Virus record (IMG/VR): IMGVR_UViG_3300043427_002445
Coordinates: 1-32,285 of that record
Origin: a virus
Direction: 5' to 3' (one strand)
DNA: 32,285 nucleotides
Made by a program: the position numbers and the translations under genes. The notes beneath the pieces were generated by a model. That model ran no database searches and was not told the origin of the DNA. It saw only the letters and a list, made by a program, of their open reading frames with translations. Below are positions 1 to 6,293 of the stretch, one piece after another. Position 1 is the stretch's first letter; each line of letters opens with the position of its first letter.

Positions 1-1
1 A

Positions 2-136
2 GGTGTGGCTGGATTGGATATTCCAACATATTGTCGCCTTGCTGAAACTGGAATGAAGAATTTCTTTGTAAAAACAAATATGTACAACGATTATATGGCT
101 CTTAGAGCAGAGGCAGAAAAATATGAAATAAAATAA
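2..136 (+). CDS. C-terminal fragment of an unidentified protein
   Basis: An open frame enters from the left edge and gives the last 44 residues before a TAA stop. The fragment contains GVAGLDIPTYCRLAETG and ends in a charged helix-like stretch. I do not recognise the family. It lies upstream of a glycosyltransferase cluster, so a related surface-sugar function is possible, but this rests only on position. Confidence 0.55.
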   Translation, partial: GVAGLDIPTYCRLAETGMKNFFVKTNMYNDYMALRAEAEKYEIK

Positions 137-137
137 G

Positions 138-176
138 TATTTATACGACGTTTTATGTCACAACGCTATATTTATA
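138..176 (+). promoter_or_regulatory. Two TATTTATA motifs, putative phage promoter
   Basis: TATTTATA lies at 138-145 and TATATTTATA at 167-176, 15 bases before the ATG at 192. The same decamer occurs in the same gene-relative orientation upstream of several other genes in this window. It resembles the T4 late promoter core TATAAATA read on the opposite strand. Promoter function is inferred from recurrence and position. Confidence 0.5.
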
Positions 177-191
177 GTTGATGAATACTAT

Positions 192-335
192 ATGGGACGA
201 AAGAAACTACACAGAACAAGAGAAGAGTTGCTTGAGCAGCAACGCCAGCGATCCAAGCGGTTCTATGAAAGAAATAAGAAGCGGCTCAATGATGAACGCA
301 TGGCACGCTATTGGAAGTCTAAATTGGATGTATAA
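192..335 (+). CDS. Small basic protein, MGRKK family, copy A
   Basis: A 47-residue ORF begins MGRKKLHRTREELLEQQ and contains RSKRFYERNKKRLN and RYWKSK. It is very basic and probably helical. Copy B at 2016-2171 shares 28 of the first 44 residues, with mostly conservative changes (K/R, E/D, Y/F) elsewhere, which argues that this frame is translated. An alternative frame across the same bases would extend the next gene N-terminally, but that peptide shows no such conservation. The last 8 bases overlap the start of the GIY-YIG gene. A nucleic-acid-binding role is plausible from the charge; function is unknown. Confidence 0.7.
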   Translation: MGRKKLHRTREELLEQQRQRSKRFYERNKKRLNDERMARYWKSKLDV

Positions 336-1068
336 ACTTTGCTACAATGGAGAGACTGGCGAATATCTTGGAGACAACAAGTCCCACGTAGTATATCTAT
401 GGACAGAAACAAGAGATGGGGTGGAGTATCCTTGTTATGTTGGACAGACATATCAAAAAATAAAAAGCAGATGTATTTCGCATATAAGAAAGCAAAAAGC
501 CTATTTGTTTCAACGAAAATTGAGGAAATATCCGAAAAGGTTCAAATGTTATATTTTAGAGCATAATACCGACATTGGTAGATTGAATGAACTGGAAAGA
601 TTTTATATAAAAATGTTTAGCACATTTGTAAATGACAACCCGCTAGGATACAATCTTACCGACGGAGGAAATAACGCAAAGCAATCTATAGAGTCCAGAG
701 CAAAACGCTCTAAAAAGTTGAAAGGACGAATTTTTTCCGAAGAAAGTAAGAAAAAAATGTCAGACTCGCAGAAAAAAGTAAGCAGAGATTGGGTTATTAC
801 AGATGAAACTAGAGAAAAATTATCCGCAGCAATGACTGGTAGGAAATGGACAGATGAAATGCGACGAAACATGTCAAATTCAATAAAAGGAAGGAAATTA
901 TCCCCAGAATGGATAAAAAATATGGCATTGTCTAGAATGGGCAAGAAGAGAAAGCCACATAGCGAAGAAACAAAGCGAAAATTATCTTTGGCCACGAAAA
1001 TACAATTCGGAACAGCCACAGAAAGTGAAATAAAAGAATATAAATTAGGAAAAAAGAACAATGAGTAA
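328..1068 (+). CDS. GIY-YIG homing endonuclease with NUMOD3 repeats
   Basis: Predicted 246-residue site-specific nuclease. From the chosen ATG, VVYLW (about 21-25) and CYVGQT (36-41) form the GIY-YIG core, followed by the arginine helix (KSRCISH), the glutamate helix (LNELERFYIKMF) and GYNLTDGGNN. Residues about 125-225 carry repeated NUMOD3-type DNA-binding motifs such as SEESKKKMSDSQKK and SDETREKL-like units ending in GRK. The frame is open back to 178, but 192-335 encodes the conserved MGRKK protein in another frame, so 328 is preferred as the start. The 3' end overlaps the glycosyltransferase by 8 bases. A free-standing, T4 Seg-like mobile gene is the simplest reading. Confidence 0.88.
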   Translation: MYKLCYNGETGEYLGDNKSHVVYLWTETRDGVEYPCYVGQTYQKIKSRCISHIRKQKAYLFQRKLRKYPKRFKCYILEHNTDIGRLNELERFYIKMFSTFVNDNPLGYNLTDGGNNAKQSIESRAKRSKKLKGRIFSEESKKKMSDSQKKVSRDWVITDETREKLSAAMTGRKWTDEMRRNMSNSIKGRKLSPEWIKNMALSRMGKKRKPHSEETKRKLSLATKIQFGTATESEIKEYKLGKKNNE

Positions 1069-1957
1069 ATTTACATGGGTCTTGAACACATATAAAAGTT
1101 TGCCTTACTTACGGCTCGCCGTGGAGTCCATAAGAGACAACTCTTTTTATAAAAACCAACCAATAATTGTATTTTGTGAGAATGACGAGGAAACCTACGA
1201 ATGGTTGAAACAGCAACCGGATATTGAAACTATATATGAAAGAAATGAAGTTCCAAGAGGAATTGGTGGAGGTGTAAATGTTGCGGTGTCAAAAGTAAAA
1301 ACTGACATATTTTCTTTGATACACTCGGACATGTATATATCAAAAAAATACGATGCTCCGCTGTATGATCTTGTTTCAAGCACAGAAAAACCGTTAGTTG
1401 CTTGTGCTTGGCGTCTGGAACCCAACATATTCAATAACGAAGATAGGGTTGGAACAATGTTTGCCCCAGTAAATGGTGGGTTTGGTGTATATCATCACGA
1501 TTTTCTAAAAGAGGAGTTTTTATATTGGGCCGATCATTTCGTACAATCTCCAAACCCATCTGGTTTTAGAAAAGTAGAAGGCGTATCATATATGATGCGA
1601 ACCAAGTATTTTATGAAAAATTCAGATGCTTGGCGTCCCACATCTTATGAAGACCACGACCAGAGTGTAAGAATGCAACTCGAAGGATACGACTTTGTGG
1701 TTACTTCAAAAGCACTTGTATGGCACTTTGGAGCACGCAGCAGTCATTTTCTTGGGCAACACGACAAACTACTGGGGACATCTGACCGCCAAAGGATAAC
1801 AGAGTCACGAAATTATCACCGATGGCTAAAAATTTGGGGGGAAAGTCCAAAATTTGACTCGTTGGGATTTATCCAAGTAACTGATAATATGCGTGAAATA
1901 TACAAGAAAAACAGAGATAAATATTTAGTCGGGGACTACGAAGAAATAATAAAATAA
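1061..1957 (+). CDS. Glycosyltransferase, GT-A fold (family 2-like)
   Basis: A 298-residue protein starts with a beta-strand/helix pattern (FTWVLNTYKSLPYLRLAVESI) typical of GT-A glycosyltransferases. HSDMY at 89-92 is in the place of the DxD metal and nucleotide-sugar motif, with Asp90 first. Later parts contain EGVSYMMRTKYF and SYEDHDQSVRMQLEGYD, like the acceptor side with an acidic catalytic residue. The N-terminal half is paralogous to the gene at 3154-4338, with the DMY triad at the same residue number. Expected role: sugar transfer to a phage surface protein, phage DNA or host glycan; the target is not visible. No signal peptide or membrane segment. Confidence 0.82.
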   Translation: MSKFTWVLNTYKSLPYLRLAVESIRDNSFYKNQPIIVFCENDEETYEWLKQQPDIETIYERNEVPRGIGGGVNVAVSKVKTDIFSLIHSDMYISKKYDAPLYDLVSSTEKPLVACAWRLEPNIFNNEDRVGTMFAPVNGGFGVYHHDFLKEEFLYWADHFVQSPNPSGFRKVEGVSYMMRTKYFMKNSDAWRPTSYEDHDQSVRMQLEGYDFVVTSKALVWHFGARSSHFLGQHDKLLGTSDRQRITESRNYHRWLKIWGESPKFDSLGFIQVTDNMREIYKKNRDKYLVGDYEEIIK

Positions 1958-1992
1958 AATAACTATTTTTATGACGTTTTATTCTATGACGT

Positions 1993-2002
1993 TATATTTA
2001 TA
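1993..2002 (+). promoter_or_regulatory. TATATTTATA motif, putative phage promoter
   Basis: The exact decamer TATATTTATA lies 13 bases upstream of the ATG at 2016. A GGAG ribosome-binding site at 2003-2006 follows directly, spaced correctly for 2016 and too close for the alternative ATG at 2008. Confidence 0.5.
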
Positions 2003-2015
2003 GGAGTATGAACAA

Positions 2016-2171
2016 ATGGGACGAAAAAAATTACATAAGACAAAAGACGAACTCCTTGAGCAGCAACGAGCAAGAGCCAAGCGATATTACGATAAGCATA
2101 AAGAGCGACTCAACGCAGCCGCTATGGAAAGATACTGGAGGAATAAAAATGTGGAGAAGAAGCTGTCCTGA
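2016..2171 (+). CDS. Small basic protein, MGRKK family, copy B
   Basis: A 51-residue ORF begins MGRKKLHKTKDELLEQQ and contains RAKRYYDKHKERLN and ERYWRNK, matching copy A at 192-335. GGAG nine bases upstream supports this start over the ATG at 2008. The 3' 23 bases overlap the next nuclease gene. Basic, probably helical, no cysteine; possibly a small DNA- or RNA-binding protein. Conservation between two sites next to unrelated nucleases suggests a partner, target or regulator of the mobile genes rather than a chance ORF. Confidence 0.72.
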   Translation: MGRKKLHKTKDELLEQQRARAKRYYDKHKERLNAAAMERYWRNKNVEKKLS

Positions 2172-2988
2172 ATGCAACAAGGATATATGGACAAAGAGTA
2201 AATGTTTGATAAAATCTAAATGTCTATGTCAAGAATGTGGATATAAATTAAATAGCCGACGAACCAAAGTTGTATATACCGAAGAAGAACTGTCGAGAAA
2301 ATGTCCGAAGTGTAGATGTCAAATATTTTATAAAGAAATAAAAGCAAAGCGTGTGGCTGACAGAAAAATGACGGTATGTAAGTCGTGCCAATCAAATCAA
2401 ACTTCCGAAGCATATAAGGGAAAATCGTTTGAAGAACGGCTTGGTAAGAACAAAGCAAAAATTGTAAAACGTAAAATATCACAGAGCAACAAGGGAAGGA
2501 TTTTTTCACAAAGCACGCGGCAACTGATAAGCGGACATAGAAAAGAATATTACAAGAAAAATCCTTTCGCTGCATCTGGGAAGAACAATCCGATGCACGG
2601 AATACACAGATACGGAAAAAATAATCCGAATTACAGACAAAATTGGTCGGAGGAACGCAAAGATGCAGCAAGAGTATCATCATCTATACCACACAGATAT
2701 AATAAAAATGCTTGTTTATATTTGAATAAATTGTCCGAAGAAATGGGGTGGAATTTACAGCACGCGGAAAACGGGGGAGAATGTTTGATAAAAAGATATT
2801 TTGTGGACGGATATGATAAGGAACGAAATATTGTAGTGGAGTATGATGAGAGACATCATTATAGTGGAGGAAAACTAAAACAAAAAGATATTGACAGAAT
2901 GAACAAAATCATACAGTATACTGGCTGTAGATTTTACAGATACAACGAGAGAACAAAAGAACTAAAATTATATGACAGAAGCTGCTAA
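2149..2988 (+). CDS. Homing endonuclease, Vsr/EDxHD-like with zinc ribbons and NUMOD3
   Basis: Predicted 279-residue nuclease. GGAGGA lies eight bases before this ATG and fixes the start; the open frame back to 2008 overlaps the MGRKK ORF. Two zinc-ribbon-like units come first (C6-C9 with C27-C30; C52-C55 with C77-C80). Residues about 107-160 hold NUMOD3-like segments (SQSNKGRIFS, GKNNPMHG). The C-terminus, about 210-268, reads YFVDGYDKERNIVVEYDERH, then a KQKDIDR helix and CRFYRYNE. This matches the Vsr-like EDxHD variant of the PD-(D/E)XK fold, with Asp220, Glu231, Asp233 and His236/237 as candidate catalytic residues. The gene sits between a glycosyltransferase and a small gene it overlaps by 17 bases. 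Confidence 0.82.
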   Translation: MWRRSCPECNKDIWTKSKCLIKSKCLCQECGYKLNSRRTKVVYTEEELSRKCPKCRCQIFYKEIKAKRVADRKMTVCKSCQSNQTSEAYKGKSFEERLGKNKAKIVKRKISQSNKGRIFSQSTRQLISGHRKEYYKKNPFAASGKNNPMHGIHRYGKNNPNYRQNWSEERKDAARVSSSIPHRYNKNACLYLNKLSEEMGWNLQHAENGGECLIKRYFVDGYDKERNIVVEYDERHHYSGGKLKQKDIDRMNKIIQYTGCRFYRYNERTKELKLYDRSC

Positions 2989-3157
2989 AAAATATTTTGA
3001 GTTGTATTATAAACTACAACGCTGCATTGATGAAGGCGAGAAGGATGGTTTGCTTGCCAACAAGACGCGAAAAGAAATGTATAGAGTATACAACGAAATG
3101 ACTGAAAAAGAACAACAACTACTTGATGTAGTTGGTATAGAACACGGAAAAACATGA
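2972..3157 (+). CDS. Small helical protein of unknown function
   Basis: A 61-residue ORF (MTEAAKKYFELYYKLQRC...) that looks fully helical and charged. It overlaps the upstream nuclease by 17 bases and the downstream glycosyltransferase by 4, so it is probably co-transcribed with the sugar genes. No family recognised. Confidence 0.6.
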   Translation: MTEAAKKYFELYYKLQRCIDEGEKDGLLANKTRKEMYRVYNEMTEKEQQLLDVVGIEHGKT

Positions 3158-4338
3158 AAATATCATACTGCCTGCCAACAAAAAACAACCTTAGATATTT
3201 GAAGGGTTCTATACAATCTATCAAGGAGAACTCTATACTTCAATATGAAATAGTTGTGTATATTGATGCCGATAATGACGGCACAGAAGAATGGCTGAAG
3301 TATAATGCTCCCGAAGTAAAATATACCAAGAACACTTCAAGTGAGTATAAAGGTATTGCTTATGGATATAATCGCTGTATAGAACAATCTACATCAGATG
3401 TTGTATGTATGTTTCACGCTGATATGTATATGGGCAAGGGATTTGATGTTAATCTAATAAAGCATCTAAAGGCAGATACTGTTGTGGCGGCTACTAGAAT
3501 AGAACCCCCATTACATCCAGCGGGAAAGGAAAAGATAGTAGAGCACTTTGGAATGTATCCTGAAGATTTCAAGAAGAGCGAGTTTGATGCTTATGTCGCA
3601 AACTTGAATGTCAAAAACAAGGATGCTATTACCAACGGAATATTTGCACCGTGGCTGACATACAAGAAGACATTGACAGATATTGGTATGCACGATGAAA
3701 CGCTGCATTCATATTATGAAGACTCTGATATATTCCAGAGAATGATATTGAGTGGATGTAAAATGATACAATCGTGGGATGCTCTTGTATATCATTTTAC
3801 TTGTAGAGGCGGGCAGTTTCAAGATGGCGTTGAAAAGCAAACACAAGATCCGAAGTTTCATGCTATGCGAAATCGTTCTGCCAGATATTATATGAGAAAG
3901 TGGCAGAGTTGGATTCAGAATAATCAATACCAACATCCAATCATATCAAAGAAACTGAATATTGGATTTGTAGTTACAGATGTTACCGATGAAAACTTTA
4001 TTTATCATATAGAGCCATATGCTACGCACATCTATATCAACAACTCTATATTGGCAGAACGATATATAGCCAGAGAACAGCCAAATTCTACCGTAGATTT
4101 AAGAACTCGTATATTCAATCACGATTATATTGAACAAAACAAAAACAATATGCTATTGTATTTTTCACAGAAGGATTTTATCGCTAACAATCCTATGGAA
4201 AATATGAGCATCATACAAAATCTTGGTACGATAATATCGGAAGGGTATGAGCCAGATTCGGAAATGATGCTTGGGATATTTAAACTGAAAACGATTGGAG
4301 AATTAAAGGACATTACACCGTCGCTGATTAAGTTATGA
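3154..4338 (+). CDS. Glycosyltransferase, GT-A fold (family 2-like)
   Basis: A 394-residue protein whose first 230 residues are a GT-2-type domain: MKISYCLPTKNNLRYLKGSI, YIDADNDGT at 36-43 and FHADMY at 87-92 as the DxD equivalent, then TNGIFAPWLTYKKTL and YYEDSDIFQRMILSG with acidic residues in the catalytic-base region. It is paralogous to 1061-1957. The extra C-terminal part, about 260-394, has no motif I recognise and may bind the acceptor or another sugar nucleotide. It overlaps its neighbours by 4 bases on each side, tying it to the sulfotransferase in one operon. Soluble; no signal peptide. Confidence 0.83.
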   Translation: MKISYCLPTKNNLRYLKGSIQSIKENSILQYEIVVYIDADNDGTEEWLKYNAPEVKYTKNTSSEYKGIAYGYNRCIEQSTSDVVCMFHADMYMGKGFDVNLIKHLKADTVVAATRIEPPLHPAGKEKIVEHFGMYPEDFKKSEFDAYVANLNVKNKDAITNGIFAPWLTYKKTLTDIGMHDETLHSYYEDSDIFQRMILSGCKMIQSWDALVYHFTCRGGQFQDGVEKQTQDPKFHAMRNRSARYYMRKWQSWIQNNQYQHPIISKKLNIGFVVTDVTDENFIYHIEPYATHIYINNSILAERYIAREQPNSTVDLRTRIFNHDYIEQNKNNMLLYFSQKDFIANNPMENMSIIQNLGTIISEGYEPDSEMMLGIFKLKTIGELKDITPSLIKL

Positions 4339-4946
4339 GCAATATTCTTTTGCGTAAATCTAGCTTTATTCACATTCCAAAATGTGGTGGGTCTATAGTA
4401 CAAAATTTTTTGTTCAGGTTAAAGCTTGGGTTAAAGAGATATACTGAACCACAGAATGGTCATTTATTTTTGCACCAGATGGTAGAAAGTGAAAACATAT
4501 ATAATTTTTGTTTCGTGAGACATCCTTACACTTGGTGGCCATCCTTTTGGCAATGGAGTAAAAAAGATAGATTTAGTTTCATGGAAAGAGAATGTCCAGA
4601 TTTTGATACTTGGATAAATGATTATGGCCCTTTTTGGATGGGACATTATTCTAAACTTGTGTCGAGGTATATAGGCGATGATCCAATATATAGTTCAAAT
4701 GTAAAAATGAATTTTATTGGAAAAACGGAAAATCTTTTTTCTGACCTTCATATCGCATTAACAAACGCCCAAGAAAAATTTTCGGATGATGATTTTAAGT
4801 TTCTGGTGGATAATGTAAACAAAGACCAGAGGTTGATACATAGTCAAAACCGACAAGAATACAACAGAAGTATATCCGATAAATCTAAAGAAATAATATA
4901 TAAAACCGAAAAGTATATGTTTGATAAATTTAATTATGAACCCTAA
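4335..4946 (+). CDS. Sulfotransferase family protein
   Basis: A 203-residue protein with both PAPS-binding signatures of sulfotransferases. FIHIPKCGGS at 11-20 is the 5'-phosphosulfate loop, and FVRHPYTWWPSFW at 60-72 is the 3'-phosphate-binding segment with Arg62 and Ser70. It would move sulfate from PAPS onto a carbohydrate or other hydroxyl. Its position, overlapping the glycosyltransferase by 4 bases, suggests the product is a sulfated glycan. At 203 residues it is short for the family. The gene is noticeably AT-rich. The acceptor is unknown. Confidence 0.83.
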   Translation: MSNILLRKSSFIHIPKCGGSIVQNFLFRLKLGLKRYTEPQNGHLFLHQMVESENIYNFCFVRHPYTWWPSFWQWSKKDRFSFMERECPDFDTWINDYGPFWMGHYSKLVSRYIGDDPIYSSNVKMNFIGKTENLFSDLHIALTNAQEKFSDDDFKFLVDNVNKDQRLIHSQNRQEYNRSISDKSKEIIYKTEKYMFDKFNYEP

Positions 4947-5244
4947 AAATCTTTTTATATTCGCAGTTGAATATGTTCGCAATCTTGGAGGAAATGGTCG
5001 TGGAGTTGTTATTGTAAGAAAAACTCCGTTGGAGCAGATTACTAAGTTGTTTGATGAGTTCCTACTAGAACCAGAAATAGCCAAGTTTGTAAAATACAAG
5101 AAAGTAACATCCGAAGAACATCCAAATATGGTGATATATCGAGTTGAAGGAACCGAAGAACATATAATATTTGGAGTTAGTGAAGAAGGTTGGAAAGGTG
5201 ATTATGGATTGACACATACCGATTTGGTAGTTAGTGTATATTAA
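4936..5244 (+). CDS. Hypothetical protein
   Basis: A 102-residue ORF starting MNPKNLFIFAVEYVRN, chosen because the longer frame would start with TTG at 4921. It overlaps the sulfotransferase end by 11 bases. Mixed alpha/beta composition with VIVRKTPLEQITKLFDEFL and THTDLVVSVY. No signal peptide or known motif. It lies directly before the dUTPase, six bases away, and may share its transcript. Confidence 0.65.
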   Translation: MNPKNLFIFAVEYVRNLGGNGRGVVIVRKTPLEQITKLFDEFLLEPEIAKFVKYKKVTSEEHPNMVIYRVEGTEEHIIFGVSEEGWKGDYGLTHTDLVVSVY

Positions 5245-5250
5245 AATTTT

Positions 5251-5904
5251 ATGAAAAAAGTATCTATTACAAAACTAGAAAGCAAGGCAATAATTCCCAC
5301 ACGAGGAAGTACTGGAGCAGCGGGGTATGACCTGTACACTACAGAGTTTTATGTATTGAAACCTGGTGAAAGAAAATTGTTCAAGACAGGATTATCTATG
5401 TCTATTCCATCTGGGATGTATGGTAGAATCGCACCAAGAAGCGGTCTGGCATACAAAAAGGGTATAGATGTTATGGCAGGTGTAATCGATGAAGATTATC
5501 GTGGAGAAATTGGAGTCATTCTTATCAACCTCGGTCAAGAAGATGTCAATGTAATTATTGGAGATAAGATTGCTCAAATTATATTTGAGTTTTATAACCC
5601 CGTTGATTTTGTTGAAACAAATAATTTGGATAATACTCAGCGAGGCGGAGGCGGATTTGGGTCAACAGATATACTATCCAAACCGGAATTTAAAAAATTT
5701 ACGCTAAAAAAAGCAACAACCGTTAAAAAGTTTTTTGCGGAAAATAAAACCGGAGAACTCAACATGGAAAAAGTTGAAGTTTATATGGGAAATTTTCATG
5801 GTGAAATATATGAGTATGAAGAAAGTGGAATGAAAGGACTTTGTGTTGTAGATGATTCTGGTACAGTTCATCCTTATTCCAAAACTTTGATTGTAAAACT
5901 ATAA
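5251..5904 (+). CDS. dut: dUTPase with C-terminal extension
   Basis: Trimeric-type dUTP pyrophosphatase, converting dUTP to dUMP and pyrophosphate. All five motifs are present in order: AAGYDLYT (23-30), GRIAPRSGLAYK (58-69), GVIDEDYRGEIGVILIN (77-93), GDKIAQIIF (104-112) and the glycine-rich RGGGGFGST (131-139) that closes over the active site. The family normally ends here; this protein continues for about 78 residues (140-217), with a lysine-rich linker and a small beta-rich tail (VEVYMGNFHGEIYEYEES, SKTLIVKL). The tail is not part of known dUTPases that I can identify. Role: nucleotide hygiene during phage DNA synthesis. Confidence 0.93.
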   Translation: MKKVSITKLESKAIIPTRGSTGAAGYDLYTTEFYVLKPGERKLFKTGLSMSIPSGMYGRIAPRSGLAYKKGIDVMAGVIDEDYRGEIGVILINLGQEDVNVIIGDKIAQIIFEFYNPVDFVETNNLDNTQRGGGGFGSTDILSKPEFKKFTLKKATTVKKFFAENKTGELNMEKVEVYMGNFHGEIYEYEESGMKGLCVVDDSGTVHPYSKTLIVKL

Positions 5905-5933
5905 TTTATAGTTAATTGTTTTATTTTTTACCT

Positions 5934-5943
5934 TATATTTATA
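5934..5943 (+). promoter_or_regulatory. TATATTTATA motif, putative phage promoter
   Basis: Exact decamer 25 bases upstream of the ATG at 5969, inside the 64-base gap after the dUTPase. The gap is otherwise AT-rich with nothing else recognisable. Confidence 0.45.
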
Positions 5944-5968
5944 TTTGTAAAGTTTATTGCAGAATAAC

Positions 5969-6130
5969 ATGAGCAAAAATAATTATAGATACAAAGAAGA
6001 TTATTCAAATATTGACGTAGAAGAACTCGACGAAATTGAAACTGAAAAGTTTGAAAAATTTCGTCCCAAGAAAAAAGGCAAGAACAAGCCTAAACAAAAA
6101 GACGCTCATCAAGAAGACGATGAGCGTTGA
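5969..6130 (+). CDS. Small charged protein, acidic N-half and basic C-half
   Basis: A 53-residue ORF (MSKNNYRYKEDYSNIDVEEL...). The first 30 residues are acidic, then KKKGKNKPKQK is strongly basic, then an acidic end. Probably disordered. It follows a TATATTTATA motif and overlaps the next small gene by 11 bases. Function unknown. Confidence 0.55.
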   Translation: MSKNNYRYKEDYSNIDVEELDEIETEKFEKFRPKKKGKNKPKQKDAHQEDDER

Positions 6131-6293
6131 TGATAAATGTGTAGATTATCTTGAATTGTTCCGCGATGCTAAGTATCTGGAACTGTCTCAAAAACTAGAA
6201 AAAGAAAACGCCGCTGTTGTAGCGGCGTTTTGTTATTATTTGAGCAAGTATGAAGGAGTAAATCACTTGGATTTTCTCCGCAAGTTGCTTTAG
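6120..6293 (+). CDS. Small helical protein of unknown function
   Basis: A 57-residue ORF from the ATG at 6120 (MSVDDKCVDYLELFRDAKYL...), overlapping the previous gene. It looks helical and plausible as protein (ENAAVVAAFCYYLSKYEG). Its coding sequence contains a perfect 11-bp hairpin at 6205-6231 resembling an intrinsic terminator, so full translation depends on read-through. Its last 4 bases overlap the end of the convergent GMP reductase gene. Confidence 0.5.
   Translation: MSVDDKCVDYLELFRDAKYLELSQKLEKENAAVVAAFCYYLSKYEGVNHLDFLRKLL
6205..6231. terminator. Bidirectional intrinsic terminator-like hairpin inside a coding sequence
   Basis: A perfect stem AAAACGCCGCT / AGCGGCGTTTT with a 5-base loop. 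On the plus strand it ends in TTTTG; on the minus strand it is followed by a CTTTTTC tract. It lies 59 bases past the stop of the minus-strand GMP reductase, so it could end both convergent transcripts. Confidence 0.75.

Larger units (their letters stand above)
131..335 (+). repeat. Diverged repeat copy A (upstream motif plus small basic ORF)
   Basis: This stretch is similar to 1951-2171: both have ACGTTTTAT, then a TATATTTATA motif, then a small ORF beginning MGRKKLH. Each copy precedes and overlaps a different homing endonuclease gene. The copies have diverged at DNA level, so the duplication is not recent. Confidence 0.7.
1951..2171 (+). repeat. Diverged repeat copy B (upstream motif plus small basic ORF)
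   Basis: Second copy of the unit described at 131-335: an AT-rich leader with ATGACGTTTTAT, TATATTTATA, then an MGRKKLH small ORF. It starts at the end of the glycosyltransferase gene and runs into the Vsr/EDxHD nuclease gene. Confidence 0.7.

Noticed and set aside
178-327. N-terminal extension of the GIY-YIG protein back to 178
   Set aside because: The same bases encode the conserved MGRKK protein in another frame, and the extension has no GIY-YIG similarity.
603-1061. Long minus-strand open frame opposite the GIY-YIG gene
   Set aside because: It is the antisense of a well-supported coding frame, and its residues (Phe/Leu/Ser-rich) reflect AT-rich antisense codons. The same applies to the other long antisense frames, such as 12335-12925.
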